A stretch of 64,000 bases of DNA from JALEFZ01 sp039817415 (GCA_039817415.1 JBCBVV010000002.1:124001-188000); one strand, 5' to 3'; numbered from the stretch's first letter, positions 18,360 through 27,435 are shown. Notes: generated from the letters alone by a model not told the origin. Program-made: numbers and translations.

Positions 18360-18764
18360 ATGATCAAAGAATTCAGAGATTTTATCATGCGCGGAAACGT
18401 GCTGGATCTCGCAGTAGCTGTTATCATTGGAGGTGCCTTCGGCGTGATTGTAACTTCCTTGGTAAATGATATCATCATGCCTGCCATTGGCTTTATGATT
18501 GGCGAGGTAAACTTCAACGACCTAGAAGTGGTGTTGAAAGAGGCCACAGAAGAAGGTGGAAAGGCTGTTGCCATCCGCTGGGGAGCATTTGTAACCCACA
18601 TCATTAATTTCCTTCTGGTAGCTTTCGTTATCTTCCTTATCATCAAAGGATATAATTCCACCCAGAAAAAAGAGGAAGAAGCCCCTGCAGCACCACCCGC
18701 ACCAAGCAAGGAAGAAGTTCTTTTGGGAGAAATTAGAGACATCCTAAAATCTCAGAACTCCTAG
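18360..18764 (+). CDS. mscL: large-conductance mechanosensitive channel MscL
   Basis: A 134-residue MscL. It has the N-terminal amphipathic helix (MIKEFRDFIMRGNVLDLAV), the pore-lining TM1 (DLAVAVIIGGAFGVIVTSLV), a periplasmic loop, TM2 (VTHIINFLLVAFVIFLIIKG) and a charged C-terminal helix preceded by a Pro/Ala-rich linker. It opens under membrane tension to release solutes during hypo-osmotic shock. It is monocistronic between two terminators. Confidence 0.97.
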   Translation: MIKEFRDFIMRGNVLDLAVAVIIGGAFGVIVTSLVNDIIMPAIGFMIGEVNFNDLEVVLKEATEEGGKAVAIRWGAFVTHIINFLLVAFVIFLIIKGYNSTQKKEEEAPAAPPAPSKEEVLLGEIRDILKSQNS

Positions 18765-18806
18765 TACCCCAAAGCTGATCCAAACAGCTTGAAGAAGAAA
18801 TCGATC

Positions 18807-18843
18807 AAGCCGGAATATCGAAGGATATGTCCGGCTTTTTTTT
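18807..18843 (+). terminator. rho-independent terminator after mscL
   Basis: AAGCCGGA (18807-18814) pairs with TCCGGCTT (18830-18837), with inner ATATC/GATAT pairing, followed by an eight-T run. Confidence 0.85.
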
Positions 18844-19069
18844 AGGTATGAAGAAATACTCATATTTTGCCAAACATTTCCGAATACTGACTAGAAAAAG
18901 ATGAGATTAACATTTTTTTGCATGAATGAGTTGAACCATTTATCAGAATCAGGGTAGGAAATATGGCATGAAGTTTAGGGGTTCTTGGGTTAAAATGCAC
19001 GAAGATGGGATTAAAGCGCCTTTTTAAGGCCAATCCTTAGCAGCATGAAGGAACCCTAAGCGAAAAGAA

Positions 19070-19099
19070 TTTGTCACTTTGGATAACGTACTAAATTTA
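19070..19099 (+). promoter_or_regulatory. candidate dxs promoter
   Basis: TTTG at 19070-19073, an 18-nt spacer, then TAAATTTA at 19092-19099 (one mismatch to TAnnTTTG). The spacing fits the Bacteroidota primary sigma factor. This is consensus matching only. Confidence 0.45.
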
Positions 19100-19181
19100 T
19101 CATATGTACGAACAAATTTTTTTTAGCGTGAGTTATTAACCCACATGTCTATTGAAAAAGACCGATTTATTACCAATCACC

Positions 19182-21095
19182 ATGCATAAAGTTGAACCAG
19201 GGCCATTATTGGCACAAGTGAATGATCCATCCGATCTTCGCAAACTATCGCCGGAGCAATTGTATGACTTCTGCGAGGAACTCAGAGACTTCATTATCTC
19301 TACTGTTTCTGTTAACGGAGGACATTTCGGAGCAAGTTTAGGTGTTGTCGAATTGACCACCGCTATTCACTACGTATTCAATACACCTCATGATCAGCTG
19401 GTATGGGATGTCGGGCATCAAGCCTATGGGCACAAAATTATCACAGGTCGTCGCGAGCGTTTCCACACAAATAGAGTGTACAACGGTATTTCTGGCTTCC
19501 CTAAGAGATCGGAATCTGAATATGATACCTTTGGGGTGGGCCACTCTTCTACCTCTATTTCTGCGGCTGTAGGTATGGCTACTGCCTCTCATTACAATGG
19601 AGACAACCGCAACGTCATCGCGGTAATCGGAGACGGTGCCATGACAGGCGGATTAGCATTCGAAGCATTGAACCATGGTGGTTGGGAAAAAGCAAATATG
19701 CTAGTCGTTTTGAATGACAACAATATGTCCATTGACCCCAATGTAGGGGCGCTAAAGGACTATTTGACCGATATTACAACTTCCCACACCTACAACAAGC
19801 TCAGAGATGAGACATGGAAGGTATTGGGTAAGCTTAAAAGCATAGGACCCAAGGCCCAAAAGTTGGCAGGAAAGCTCGAATTAGCTTTGACTGCAGCCTC
19901 AAGACCCGGAATGTTATTCGAAGCTCTTGGTTTCAGATACTTTGGCCCAGTTGATGGACATGACATCAACCACTTGGTACGTCTGATGGACGATCTGAAG
20001 GATATCCCTGGTCCTAAGCTACTTCACTGTGTAACCGTAAAGGGAAAAGGCTACGGGAAAGCTGAAAAGGACCAGACCAAATGGCACGCGCCTGGTTTGT
20101 TTGATAAGATCACAGGTGAGATTGTCAAATCGGGATCCACAGCTCCCCAACCTCCAAAATACCAAGACGTCTTTGGGCGCTCTATCATTGAGTTGGCGAA
20201 GGAGAATGAAAAAATCATGGGTATCACACCGGCGATGCCAAGTGGGTGCTCCCTAAAATATATGCTGGCAGAAATGCCTGACAGATCCTTTGATGTAGGA
20301 ATCGCTGAACAACACGCTGTTACCTTCTCTGCAGGATTGGCCACACAAGGGCTAAAGCCTTTCTGTAATGTCTATTCTACCTTCATGCAACGTGCATACG
20401 ATCAAGTGATCCATGACGTGGCTATTCAGAAATTACCTGTAGTATTTTGTTTGGACCGTGCTGGATTGGCAGGAGCAGATGGAGCTACTCACCAGGGCGC
20501 ATTTGACATCGCATACTTCAGATGTATTCCAGAAATGGTTGTCTCCGCACCTATGAACGAAGCTGAGCTCAGAAACCTGATGTACACAGCTAGTAAGTGG
20601 GAAGAAGGGCCGTTTTCAATTAGGTATCCTCGAGGTAGAGGAGTCATGGTCGATTGGCAGACGCCTTTCGAAGCGATTGAAGTTGGAAAAGGTAGAAAGC
20701 TGACTGAAGGAGAAGAAGTGGCGATCTTGACCCTAGGACATCCAGGTAACTTTGCCCAAGAGGCTATCGTGGAATTGAATGCACAGGGCATCAACCCAGC
20801 TCATTATGATATGAGATTTGTGAAGCCTCTGGACGCAGAAATGCTAGAAGAAATCTTCTCTACCTACAAAAAAGTAATCACAGTTGAAGATGGTGCTATT
20901 CAAGGAGGATTTGGTTCTGCAGTCATTGAGTGGATGGTAGATCAAGGTCATTCCGCTAAGGTGGTAAGACTCGGTGTACCAGATCGATTCATTGACCACG
21001 GGACTCAAAAGCAACTCTGGAAAGAGTGTGGCTACGACAAGGACGCCATCATAGACGCCGTTAAGAACATAGTTGACGTAAAAGTAGTTGTGTGA
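19182..21095 (+). CDS. dxs: 1-deoxy-D-xylulose-5-phosphate synthase
   Basis: This enzyme condenses pyruvate and glyceraldehyde-3-phosphate with thiamine diphosphate, the first step of the MEP isoprenoid pathway. Family blocks visible are GHFGASLGVVELTTAIHYVF, WDVGHQAYGHKI, the ThDP motif GDGAMTGGLAFEALNH, IAEQHAV, and DRAGLAGADGATHQG in the transketolase pyrimidine domain, with a C-terminal transketolase domain. From ATG 19182 the product is 637 residues, a normal length. A TTG at 19152 would add ten residues; the ATG at 19145 is out of frame and stops quickly. The gene ends before a strong terminator. Confidence 0.96.
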   Translation: MHKVEPGPLLAQVNDPSDLRKLSPEQLYDFCEELRDFIISTVSVNGGHFGASLGVVELTTAIHYVFNTPHDQLVWDVGHQAYGHKIITGRRERFHTNRVYNGISGFPKRSESEYDTFGVGHSSTSISAAVGMATASHYNGDNRNVIAVIGDGAMTGGLAFEALNHGGWEKANMLVVLNDNNMSIDPNVGALKDYLTDITTSHTYNKLRDETWKVLGKLKSIGPKAQKLAGKLELALTAASRPGMLFEALGFRYFGPVDGHDINHLVRLMDDLKDIPGPKLLHCVTVKGKGYGKAEKDQTKWHAPGLFDKITGEIVKSGSTAPQPPKYQDVFGRSIIELAKENEKIMGITPAMPSGCSLKYMLAEMPDRSFDVGIAEQHAVTFSAGLATQGLKPFCNVYSTFMQRAYDQVIHDVAIQKLPVVFCLDRAGLAGADGATHQGAFDIAYFRCIPEMVVSAPMNEAELRNLMYTASKWEEGPFSIRYPRGRGVMVDWQTPFEAIEVGKGRKLTEGEEVAILTLGHPGNFAQEAIVELNAQGINPAHYDMRFVKPLDAEMLEEIFSTYKKVITVEDGAIQGGFGSAVIEWMVDQGHSAKVVRLGVPDRFIDHGTQKQLWKECGYDKDAIIDAVKNIVDVKVVV

Positions 21096-21128
21096 TCCTC
21101 AACTACTATAGCATACATACAAAAATAG

Positions 21129-21153
21129 GCCTCTCCTCGGAGAGGCTTTTTTT
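21129..21153 (+). terminator. rho-independent terminator after dxs
   Basis: GCCTCTC / GAGAGGC stem around a CTCG loop (21129-21146), followed by seven T. It lies about 35 nt after the dxs stop. Confidence 0.9.
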
Positions 21154-21248
21154 ATGGAATAAAGGCTCGACTTATTATTTGGTGGCTAGAAGAAGGTGCG
21201 AATCTTCTATATTCATGAAAACCATTCTTTACTTAACAAAACAGCATC

Positions 21249-22085
21249 ATGAAAATTCTGGCTACCCTCTCCCTCTTTTTCTGTCTGCTCTCCAGCCTTT
21301 TGGGGCAGTCTTTCTCTCCCTCTAAGGATTCCCTAGCATCTGATCCAAGTATTGCTTTCGCAGGAGACAGGTTATTCATCAGCAGAACGGCTATTCCTAT
21401 GGAGAAAGGCGAATTGGTGTATCAAAATATTCTTTTGACGGGTCAAAGGGTTCATTATGGCCTCCTAAAGAATGTGTCCATCAACGCAGGCTTTGATGTA
21501 TGGACATGGTTGTTGGAAAGGCCGACCAACAAGGATGGTAAACTAGAAGGGGATGAAGTAGGGATTACCAGTTTGGGGATTCATGCAGGTATTCCGCTGA
21601 CGAAGAGATTGTTTGTAGGTGCTGATATTCAATTAGGTGCTTTTCAAGGATGGAGAGTAATGGCGAGTGCGATTTCCTTCTCTTGGATAACCCGCAAGGC
21701 TTCCTACACGCTGAAGCTCGGAAAAACTGGAGGGATGGGGGATGGGATTACCTCTGATTTTCCATGGTACACAGAAATCGGATTTGTTAGACAAATGGGC
21801 GGGAAGTGGAGCTATCTGATTCAATTGGCAGCTCAGCTTGAAGGGGGCGATTTTCCCGGACCGACAGGCTATTCTTATTCCAACCGAATTAGTCAAGGTC
21901 TATTGATCACCGGAGCGAGATGGCACAAAGGACGTCATGCCATTGACATAGGGTTGGGTGCCTACGGTACGGTAGGAAGATACATTACCTTTCGAGAACC
22001 TGAGGGCTCAAAAATCTCTGACAGAATCATTCGAGATGACATTATTCCCGCCCCTTACGTAGGCTATACCTTTCGGATCAGGTAG
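21249..22085 (+). CDS. IPMEKG-motif outer-membrane-type protein, copy A
   Basis: A 278-residue protein with a signal peptide (MKILATLSLFFCLLSSLLGQ) and strand-rich sequence ending ...YVGYTFRIR. It shares the block RLFISRTAIPMEKGELVYQN, followed by LTGQRVHYGLLKNVSINAGF, with the next two genes. It corresponds to their C-terminal half and lacks their ~180-residue N-terminal region. The function is unknown; a barrel-type envelope protein is inferred from strand periodicity. It is the first gene of a tandem paralog triplet. Confidence 0.7.
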   Translation: MKILATLSLFFCLLSSLLGQSFSPSKDSLASDPSIAFAGDRLFISRTAIPMEKGELVYQNILLTGQRVHYGLLKNVSINAGFDVWTWLLERPTNKDGKLEGDEVGITSLGIHAGIPLTKRLFVGADIQLGAFQGWRVMASAISFSWITRKASYTLKLGKTGGMGDGITSDFPWYTEIGFVRQMGGKWSYLIQLAAQLEGGDFPGPTGYSYSNRISQGLLITGARWHKGRHAIDIGLGAYGTVGRYITFREPEGSKISDRIIRDDIIPAPYVGYTFRIR

Positions 22086-22169
22086 TATCCCTCTCTTTCG
22101 GGCTTTTCTTGTATGTAGTCTTTTGTTAATATATCCCCCAAATTGACAACTATCCATATTTCACGATCC

Positions 22170-23450
22170 ATGGTCCGCACAATCCTTTCTCTTCTCTTCA
22201 TTTTGCTAGGAATAGGCATAAGTACTACGCGCGCGCAACAGGCTTATACTTTGCATCCTATGATCGGCCCTGAAATTACCTATCAGGAGGGAATCAGATA
22301 TCAACTATTTAGGAAATATCCTATCAACGTAAATCGTGGTGATGTCTTCTACCTTCACAAATTACCGAATGGAGAATACGAACTGAAATCCAGACAAGAT
22401 CCTACATTTAAGGTGGGGATGAAGCAAAACATGATTGATGCATGGGAAGAATTGGTAGAGGAAAATACACAGAAAATAAGGGAGGCGCTCGTTCTTGTTA
22501 AGGAAGAATTAAAAGAGAGGGAGACGGTAGTTGCTTTGGTGAAGGTATATGAACAAGGGACCAGCAAGGTCTTGATCTACGAAGTCCAAGAGGAAGCTAT
22601 CATCATGGGCAAAGAAAATGGCTTCAAACTCAATGTTCCTAGGGAAAATATTCGCTCCATCACCGTCCTTGGGGAAAATGGCCTGAAAGTGAAAGCCGAT
22701 GCAGCAGTCTACACAGGCTACCAAGCAGCTACAGGGAGGTTAATTTTTAGCAGATCAGCCATTCCCATGGAAAAGGGACGTCTAGCGTATCAAAATCTTA
22801 TCTTGGACGGTCAAAAATTCACTTATGGGATCACAGACAATATATCTGCCTTTGCTGGAATTGACTTAATTGGAAGCCTTAGCAGTCTGGGAGCTGGTTC
22901 GTATCGAGGATTGTTTGTGGCAGGTGCTTCCTACAGCCGATCTACCTCCGACAAGATGTATGTAGGTCTCGAAGCTACCCATGTCATTGTTGGATCAAGG
23001 GCCATAGGGTTAAATACCCTTTTGGTTGTAACAAGGCTCTTCAATGAAGGGAAGCTCCAAATAAGCCTAAAAGCAGGAGGGAGCTTTTTTAGTTTTCCCG
23101 CTTCGTTTTTTCCCGCAGCTCCCATGGGCTCTTTGGCCTGGAATTATGATTTGGGAGACAAATGGGCTTTTCTGGGAGAAACTTACTTCATCTATAATGA
23201 GGAAGAAAGAGACCAGATATTCAATGACCAAAGAATTTTTGCAAGAGACTTGTTTACGGCTGGTGGAATAGGGTTTAGAAGGAAAATGGGGCCACATGCT
23301 TTTGATTTTGGGAATGTATTGGCGATTTCCCGCCTAACTGACCAAACAACTGATCTCAATAGAAATGAATTGTTTATCAGAACCAATTCAGCACTTAATT
23401 TTATTTCGCCCTTTGTAACCTATACCTACCTTTTCCCCAGAAGGAAGTAG
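22170..23450 (+). CDS. IPMEKG-motif outer-membrane-type protein, copy B
   Basis: A secreted protein of 426 residues from ATG 22170. The frame opens at a TTG at 22143, but the ATG gives the natural signal peptide VRTILSLLFILLGIGISTTR. The N-terminal region (LHPMIGPEITYQEG) matches copy C. Residues ~90-170 are rich in charged residues (EELVEENTQKIREALVLVK) and contain KVLIYEVQEEAIIMGKENGF, which resembles a small domain describing a response to a state. The C-terminal half has the family block RLIFSRSAIPMEKGRLAYQN and ends in FVTYTYLFPRRK. Function unknown; it lies 84 nt after copy A. Confidence 0.72.
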   Translation: MVRTILSLLFILLGIGISTTRAQQAYTLHPMIGPEITYQEGIRYQLFRKYPINVNRGDVFYLHKLPNGEYELKSRQDPTFKVGMKQNMIDAWEELVEENTQKIREALVLVKEELKERETVVALVKVYEQGTSKVLIYEVQEEAIIMGKENGFKLNVPRENIRSITVLGENGLKVKADAAVYTGYQAATGRLIFSRSAIPMEKGRLAYQNLILDGQKFTYGITDNISAFAGIDLIGSLSSLGAGSYRGLFVAGASYSRSTSDKMYVGLEATHVIVGSRAIGLNTLLVVTRLFNEGKLQISLKAGGSFFSFPASFFPAAPMGSLAWNYDLGDKWAFLGETYFIYNEEERDQIFNDQRIFARDLFTAGGIGFRRKMGPHAFDFGNVLAISRLTDQTTDLNRNELFIRTNSALNFISPFVTYTYLFPRRK

Positions 23451-23467
23451 CTTTTTTACATGGAATC

Positions 23468-23496
23468 CGTCTTCTTAGGGAAAGAAGACGACTTTT
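23468..23496 (+). terminator. weak terminator-like hairpin between copies B and C
   Basis: CGTCTTCTT (23468-23476) pairs with AAGAAGACG (23482-23490) around AGGGA; a short T-run follows at 23493. The weak T-tract may allow read-through. Confidence 0.45.
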
Positions 23497-23564
23497 ATCT
23501 GGTTTTTCGCCTTTGAACTAGACTCTCAAATTTCATTCTTACCCATACGACTGACCCAAACCCT

Positions 23565-24884
23565 ATGAAATCCACCAGCGCAATCTTCTTTTTCTGCCTG
23601 TGTTCTGTCCTCTTAATGGGGCAGGATCGGCCAGATCCAGTATTCATTCACCCACTCGTAGGGAGCGAAATTACCTTCAATGAGGTAAAAGAGTATAAGT
23701 TGACCCCCTATTTTACTTTTGCTTGGAACAATGACCTGGTTATGAAACTGTATCCGGGACAGGAAGAAAGCCAACTGATTCTGGTCGTTAGCAACTTATA
23801 TGACGATGAAGAGGTGTATAAAAACTTGACGGGTGAGGTTTGGCTAGGAACTTTGAGAGATCAAATCAGCGAAAAGGGGGAAAGAAAATGGAATACCTTT
23901 AAAGAATTTGAGCAGCAAATTGAAGACGAGGGGAAGGTGTGGTTTTGGGTGAAGACCTACTATGGGTATGAAACATCTGGTTATGCTGTAGGCAGTGGAG
24001 ATGGGTATTTCCTAACAGATGAGGGGGAGAAAATATTTTGGTCAAAAATTAAGTTTCTCTCTCTAAATGAGGAAACAGGGAAACGACCCCCTTGGAAAAG
24101 ACCTACCTCCGTAGGTGTCTCTTATTTATTTAGCCAAAGCGCCTTTCCTCTTGACAAGGGGGAATTGAACTATCGCAATATCCTGCTCACAGCTAATTCT
24201 TTACATTATGGGGTAAGTGATCGATTGTCTGTCTCGGGTGGGGTAGAAATTGGGTCAACCATTACGGGCTTGGTCAATATCATCGAAGAAAGCTCCTTCA
24301 ATAATGCCTTTACCTACGCCTTTCTGGATGTAAAGTATAGCCTTGTTACAGAAGGGGAAGTGAAACTGGCTACAGGTGTTTTGGCAGGAGGAGCGATTGG
24401 CAATGCCGATTATCCTTTCTTCCCTACTGTCTATGCTGTCGGTACAATAGGGGAACCTGAAAAAAATCTGTCGGCAGGGCTATATGTCCCTTTCGCCTTC
24501 AGCGCACAAAATAAAATAGACAGGGTATTACCCGGAAGCCTGATTCGTGAAATTAGCGAACAAAGATTCACCTTTCCTATTCTAGTCGTGAGCGGGCTGA
24601 AGAAAAATCGTGAAAACTTTTACCTCTTTACCGAGAATTTTTTCTACGGAATAAATAACAACCAGACATTTGAGGACCAGTTTGGTCTTGTAAATCGTCA
24701 GCAGATCAGCACATTTTATGGAGTACTTTCTGGCGGGGTACGCTGGACTCCTGGCCGATCTACTTGGAATTTTGGTCTTATGATTTGGGGAGCAAACATC
24801 CTCAGACGTGAAACCAGTACAACTCAAACCTCTACTAGCATTTTCCCGATTCCATATGTTGCCTATTCACTTCGAATAAAATAG
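23565..24884 (+). CDS. IPMEKG-motif outer-membrane-type protein, copy C
   Basis: A 439-residue protein with a signal peptide (STSAIFFFCLCSVLLMGQ). The N-terminal block FIHPLVGSEITFNEVKEY matches copy B, and the family block reads SYLFSQSAFPLDKGELNYRN followed by LTANSLHYGVSDRLSVSGGV. It ends VPYVAYSLRIK-like (IPYVAYSLRIK), similar to copy A. Function unknown; it is probably an envelope protein. The copies have diverged well, so the duplication is not recent. Confidence 0.7.
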   Translation: MKSTSAIFFFCLCSVLLMGQDRPDPVFIHPLVGSEITFNEVKEYKLTPYFTFAWNNDLVMKLYPGQEESQLILVVSNLYDDEEVYKNLTGEVWLGTLRDQISEKGERKWNTFKEFEQQIEDEGKVWFWVKTYYGYETSGYAVGSGDGYFLTDEGEKIFWSKIKFLSLNEETGKRPPWKRPTSVGVSYLFSQSAFPLDKGELNYRNILLTANSLHYGVSDRLSVSGGVEIGSTITGLVNIIEESSFNNAFTYAFLDVKYSLVTEGEVKLATGVLAGGAIGNADYPFFPTVYAVGTIGEPEKNLSAGLYVPFAFSAQNKIDRVLPGSLIREISEQRFTFPILVVSGLKKNRENFYLFTENFFYGINNNQTFEDQFGLVNRQQISTFYGVLSGGVRWTPGRSTWNFGLMIWGANILRRETSTTQTSTSIFPIPYVAYSLRIK

Positions 24885-24919
24885 GCAGCGCTTTTTTAGT
24901 TTAATCGTTTAACCATTAA

Positions 24920-25426
24920 ATGCTTTTCATGATGAAAAAGATTATTCCTTTGATCATGGTGACGGCACTATTGGCTTCCTGCGAAGCTGATCTGCCTGCA
25001 CAATTGGATTGTGCCTCAGGGAACTGCGATTTCGTATTCGAAGTTGAAAAGAGACTCTTCCGAACACAATCCAGAGGAGATGAATTCATTGAAATTCGGG
25101 AGGGAAATGACATGGTCTTTTACGCCTCTTTTGTCGAAGAAGATGACCCCTTTATCGCTGATGATGAGTATAGCGAACGAATCCTGATCCAAGTTCCAGC
25201 AACAGATACCGACTTTCTGTATGAAGGGGATGCAATAGCTGACCTAAACATTTATGTATTGCCATCTTGCTTCTGTCCTCCTGAAATTGGAGAGGCATGG
25301 GGAGGAAAAATAGCCGGCACCAAACTGGCTGACAATACTTGGAAGCTAGAGATTGAGCTCGATTACGACTTGTTTGAGGCTCCCATGAAAAGAATCATTG
25401 AAGGAGAATTTAAAGGTGTAAATTAA
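24920..25426 (+). CDS. Cys-rich lipoprotein, copy 1
   Basis: A 168-residue lipoprotein. The signal peptide with lipobox TALLASC points to lipid anchoring; the real start may be either of the two Met just downstream (MMKKII). The mature part is acidic with a CASGNC pair, the block IADDEYSERILIQVPA, and a CFC pair in SCFCPPEIGEAWGG. It is paralogous to the next gene, which starts 11 nt downstream, so the two form a small operon. Function unknown. Confidence 0.72.
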   Translation: MLFMMKKIIPLIMVTALLASCEADLPAQLDCASGNCDFVFEVEKRLFRTQSRGDEFIEIREGNDMVFYASFVEEDDPFIADDEYSERILIQVPATDTDFLYEGDAIADLNIYVLPSCFCPPEIGEAWGGKIAGTKLADNTWKLEIELDYDLFEAPMKRIIEGEFKGVN

Positions 25427-25437
25427 AGAATGACAGG

Positions 25438-25935
25438 ATGAATAGGCTAATTCAACTTATAGCTTTTTTCGCGATATGTTTCTTTTTCTCTTGTAGTACG
25501 GAAGGTGTAAATCCAAGCACCTGTCGAGAGGGAGATTGTACCTACACGGTAAAAGAACACGCTGATCTCATCATCGAAAATCAAGATGATTTGTACTGGT
25601 TTCGGTTGGAAGAAGGTGAAAACCTTGTTTTTCGCTACAATTACGAAGCCGATGACAGTCCACAGATAGCCGACGATGAGTATACCGAAATCATCCTTTG
25701 GGAAATCCCAGCTGATCAGGAATCCTTTGATGTAAGTGATGCTGATTTGGAGCAAGTAAATATGTTTGTAGCTCCTATTTGTAATTGTACACCTGGATGG
25801 AAACCTGTGAATATAGGTCATCTTGAGGGTGAAAAAATCAATCGCAATACATGGCGAGTATCTTTCACTATTTCCTTCGAATGGGCAGGAATGCTACAAG
25901 AAAGAAAAGTTGAGGCACGCTTTGAAATGGAATAA
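25438..25935 (+). CDS. Cys-rich lipoprotein, copy 2
   Basis: A 165-residue lipoprotein (lipobox FFFSC). The organisation is the same as the preceding gene: CREGDC pair, IADDEYTEIILWEIPA, and CNC in ICNCTPGW, ending in a beta strand TWRVSFTISFEW. The conserved Cys positions in both copies suggest two disulfides or a metal site in an otherwise beta-rich domain. Function unknown. A terminator follows. Confidence 0.72.
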   Translation: MNRLIQLIAFFAICFFFSCSTEGVNPSTCREGDCTYTVKEHADLIIENQDDLYWFRLEEGENLVFRYNYEADDSPQIADDEYTEIILWEIPADQESFDVSDADLEQVNMFVAPICNCTPGWKPVNIGHLEGEKINRNTWRVSFTISFEWAGMLQERKVEARFEME

Positions 25936-25956
25936 CCCTCCTGAGAATATGGCCTG

Positions 25957-25989
25957 AAACCGATATCCCATTGGGGTGTCGGTTTTTTT
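25957..25989 (+). terminator. terminator after the lipoprotein pair
   Basis: AAACCGATATCCC pairs with GGGGTGTCGGTTT using G-U pairs, followed by a T-run. It sits directly against the stop of the convergent recombinase gene. Confidence 0.8.
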
Positions 25990-26908
25990 ATTTTCTAGGA
26001 TGGTAAAGCTGAAATACCTCTCTAAGATATTCTCTGTCAAGGTGAAGATAGATTTCAGTGGTGGTAATGGATTCATGCCCCAGCATTTCCTGAATGGCCC
26101 TTAGGTCGGCGCCTCCCTCTATGAGGTGAGTGGCAAATGAGTGCCTGAAGGTGTGAGGACTTACATTTTTTCGAATATTGGCTTGTTGACAGGCGCCTTT
26201 CACCACATTGAATACCATGACCCTGCTGAGCTGTTTTCCTCTTCTGTTAAGAAATACAAAGTCCTCATGGCCAGCATAAATCTTTTGTTTATCTCGTACC
26301 TCTTCCTCGTATCGAGCAATCCAGTGCAAAGCAGGTTCACCAATTGGAACGAGCCTTTCCTTATTCCCCTTTCCAATCACTTGGATAAAGCCTTCTGCTC
26401 GGAAGATGCGGGTTAACCGTAGATGGGTGAGTTCTGAAACACGTAAGCCACAGCTGTACAATACTTCCAACATGGCTCGATTACGAATGCCGGTTTCAGA
26501 TTCAAGGTCAATGGCCTGAAAAATAGCATCCAATTCCTCGACATGTAGGACTACTGGCAGTTTTCGGCCCAATTTGGGTAGCTCAAGGAGAGAAGCTGGA
26601 TCTGAATCGAGCCATTCGTCCGTTAAAAGAAAGCTATGAAAGGATCTTAAGGCAGAGATGTTTCTGGCAATGGATCTCTCCCCCAATAAACAATCATCTA
26701 CAAGAAAGGCGAGAAAGGCATGTAGATCATCCAACCTGATCAAAGCAGGTGAGGAAAATTCGAGTATGTCTTCCGCATACATCCTATAACGAGATAAATC
26801 TCTTAGATAGGCTTCCCGACTAAGTTTGGCTAGCCCCTTTTCAATACCAAGAAAAATTTCGTATTCCTTTAGGGCCCTTGTCCAGTTAATCTTGTGGGTA
26901 GGGCTCAT
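25988..26908 (-). CDS. xerD: tyrosine recombinase XerD
   Basis: A 306-residue tyrosine recombinase. The N-terminal SAM-like core-binding domain (residues ~10-95, EYEIFLGIEKGLAKLSREAY) is followed by the catalytic domain. Visible catalytic motifs are SCGLRVSEL (Arg), IGKGNKERLVP (Lys loop), HTFRHSFATHL (HxxR), LGHESITTTEIYLHL (His and nucleophile Tyr). The length and sequence match chromosomal XerD, which with XerC resolves dimers at dif. It overlaps the stop of the upstream nuoJ-like gene by 4 nt. No phage or integron context is present. Confidence 0.9.
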   Translation of the reverse strand: MSPTHKINWTRALKEYEIFLGIEKGLAKLSREAYLRDLSRYRMYAEDILEFSSPALIRLDDLHAFLAFLVDDCLLGERSIARNISALRSFHSFLLTDEWLDSDPASLLELPKLGRKLPVVLHVEELDAIFQAIDLESETGIRNRAMLEVLYSCGLRVSELTHLRLTRIFRAEGFIQVIGKGNKERLVPIGEPALHWIARYEEEVRDKQKIYAGHEDFVFLNRRGKQLSRVMVFNVVKGACQQANIRKNVSPHTFRHSFATHLIEGGADLRAIQEMLGHESITTTEIYLHLDREYLREVFQLYHPRK

Positions 26909-27435
26909 GAAGACTGACTTGGTCGTTTACTCCTGGCTAATAAGGCCGCTCCAACAAGGCAAAGGAGCAGAATAATGGAAACGAACTCGAAGGGAAATAA
27001 ATAGCGGCTTAAGCTTAGGGTGCCTATATGCTGGACATTGTCTGCCTGTTCGTAGGACATATTGGCTTTTTGCATCCAAACAGGAGGGTTTATACGAAAC
27101 TCATTCCATACATAAAGCAATCCTACTGTCAAGAGTCCTGCTAGTCCAATACTAGCACCTATATTTTGAAGCGGAGAAGTTGCCTCCGCATGTTGTTCTC
27201 GTTGGGTAAGCATGATCCCAAACATCATCAACACCAATATGCCTCCAACATATACAACCAATTGGGAAACGGCCAGGAATTCTGCCCCTAAAAAAACATA
27301 GGTAGCTCCCACCCCCAATAAAACCGCAAAAAGCAGAAAGGCTGCCTGAACCAATTTCCGATTGAACAACAATAGGAGAAGGGCCAATGAGGTAAAGCCA
27401 AGAAAAAAATATAGCGCCAACTGGAGCGTGCTCAT
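26905..27435 (-). CDS. nuoJ: NADH-quinone oxidoreductase subunit J (NuoJ), solitary
   Basis: A 176-residue membrane protein with five hydrophobic segments. It has the NuoJ pattern FLGFTSLALLLLLFNRKLVQA, LGAEFLAVSQLVVYVGGILV and LMMFGIMLTQRE. In Complex I, NuoJ sits in the membrane arm near the quinone/E-channel junction. The frame is open to 27615, but the ATG at 27435 begins just before TM1 (MSTLQLALYFFLG) and the upstream residues look non-coding. No other nuo genes are nearby, which is unusual. It is translationally coupled to xerD by an ATGA overlap. Confidence 0.82.
   Translation of the reverse strand: MSTLQLALYFFLGFTSLALLLLLFNRKLVQAAFLLFAVLLGVGATYVFLGAEFLAVSQLVVYVGGILVLMMFGIMLTQREQHAEATSPLQNIGASIGLAGLLTVGLLYVWNEFRINPPVWMQKANMSYEQADNVQHIGTLSLSRYLFPFEFVSIILLLCLVGAALLARSKRPSQSS

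Larger units (their letters stand above)
18765..19181 (+). other. 417-bp region between mscL and dxs
   Basis: It contains the mscL terminator (18807-18843) and a candidate dxs promoter (19070-19099). An AT-rich stretch without coding potential separates them. No other structure was recognised. Confidence 0.5.

Noticed and set aside
21092..21325. 77-residue frame after dxs
   Set aside because: It runs through the dxs terminator and into the copy A signal peptide region in another frame.
25988..26908. Integrase of a mobile element
   Set aside because: The length and motifs match chromosomal XerD; there are no att repeats, tRNA or phage genes beside it.
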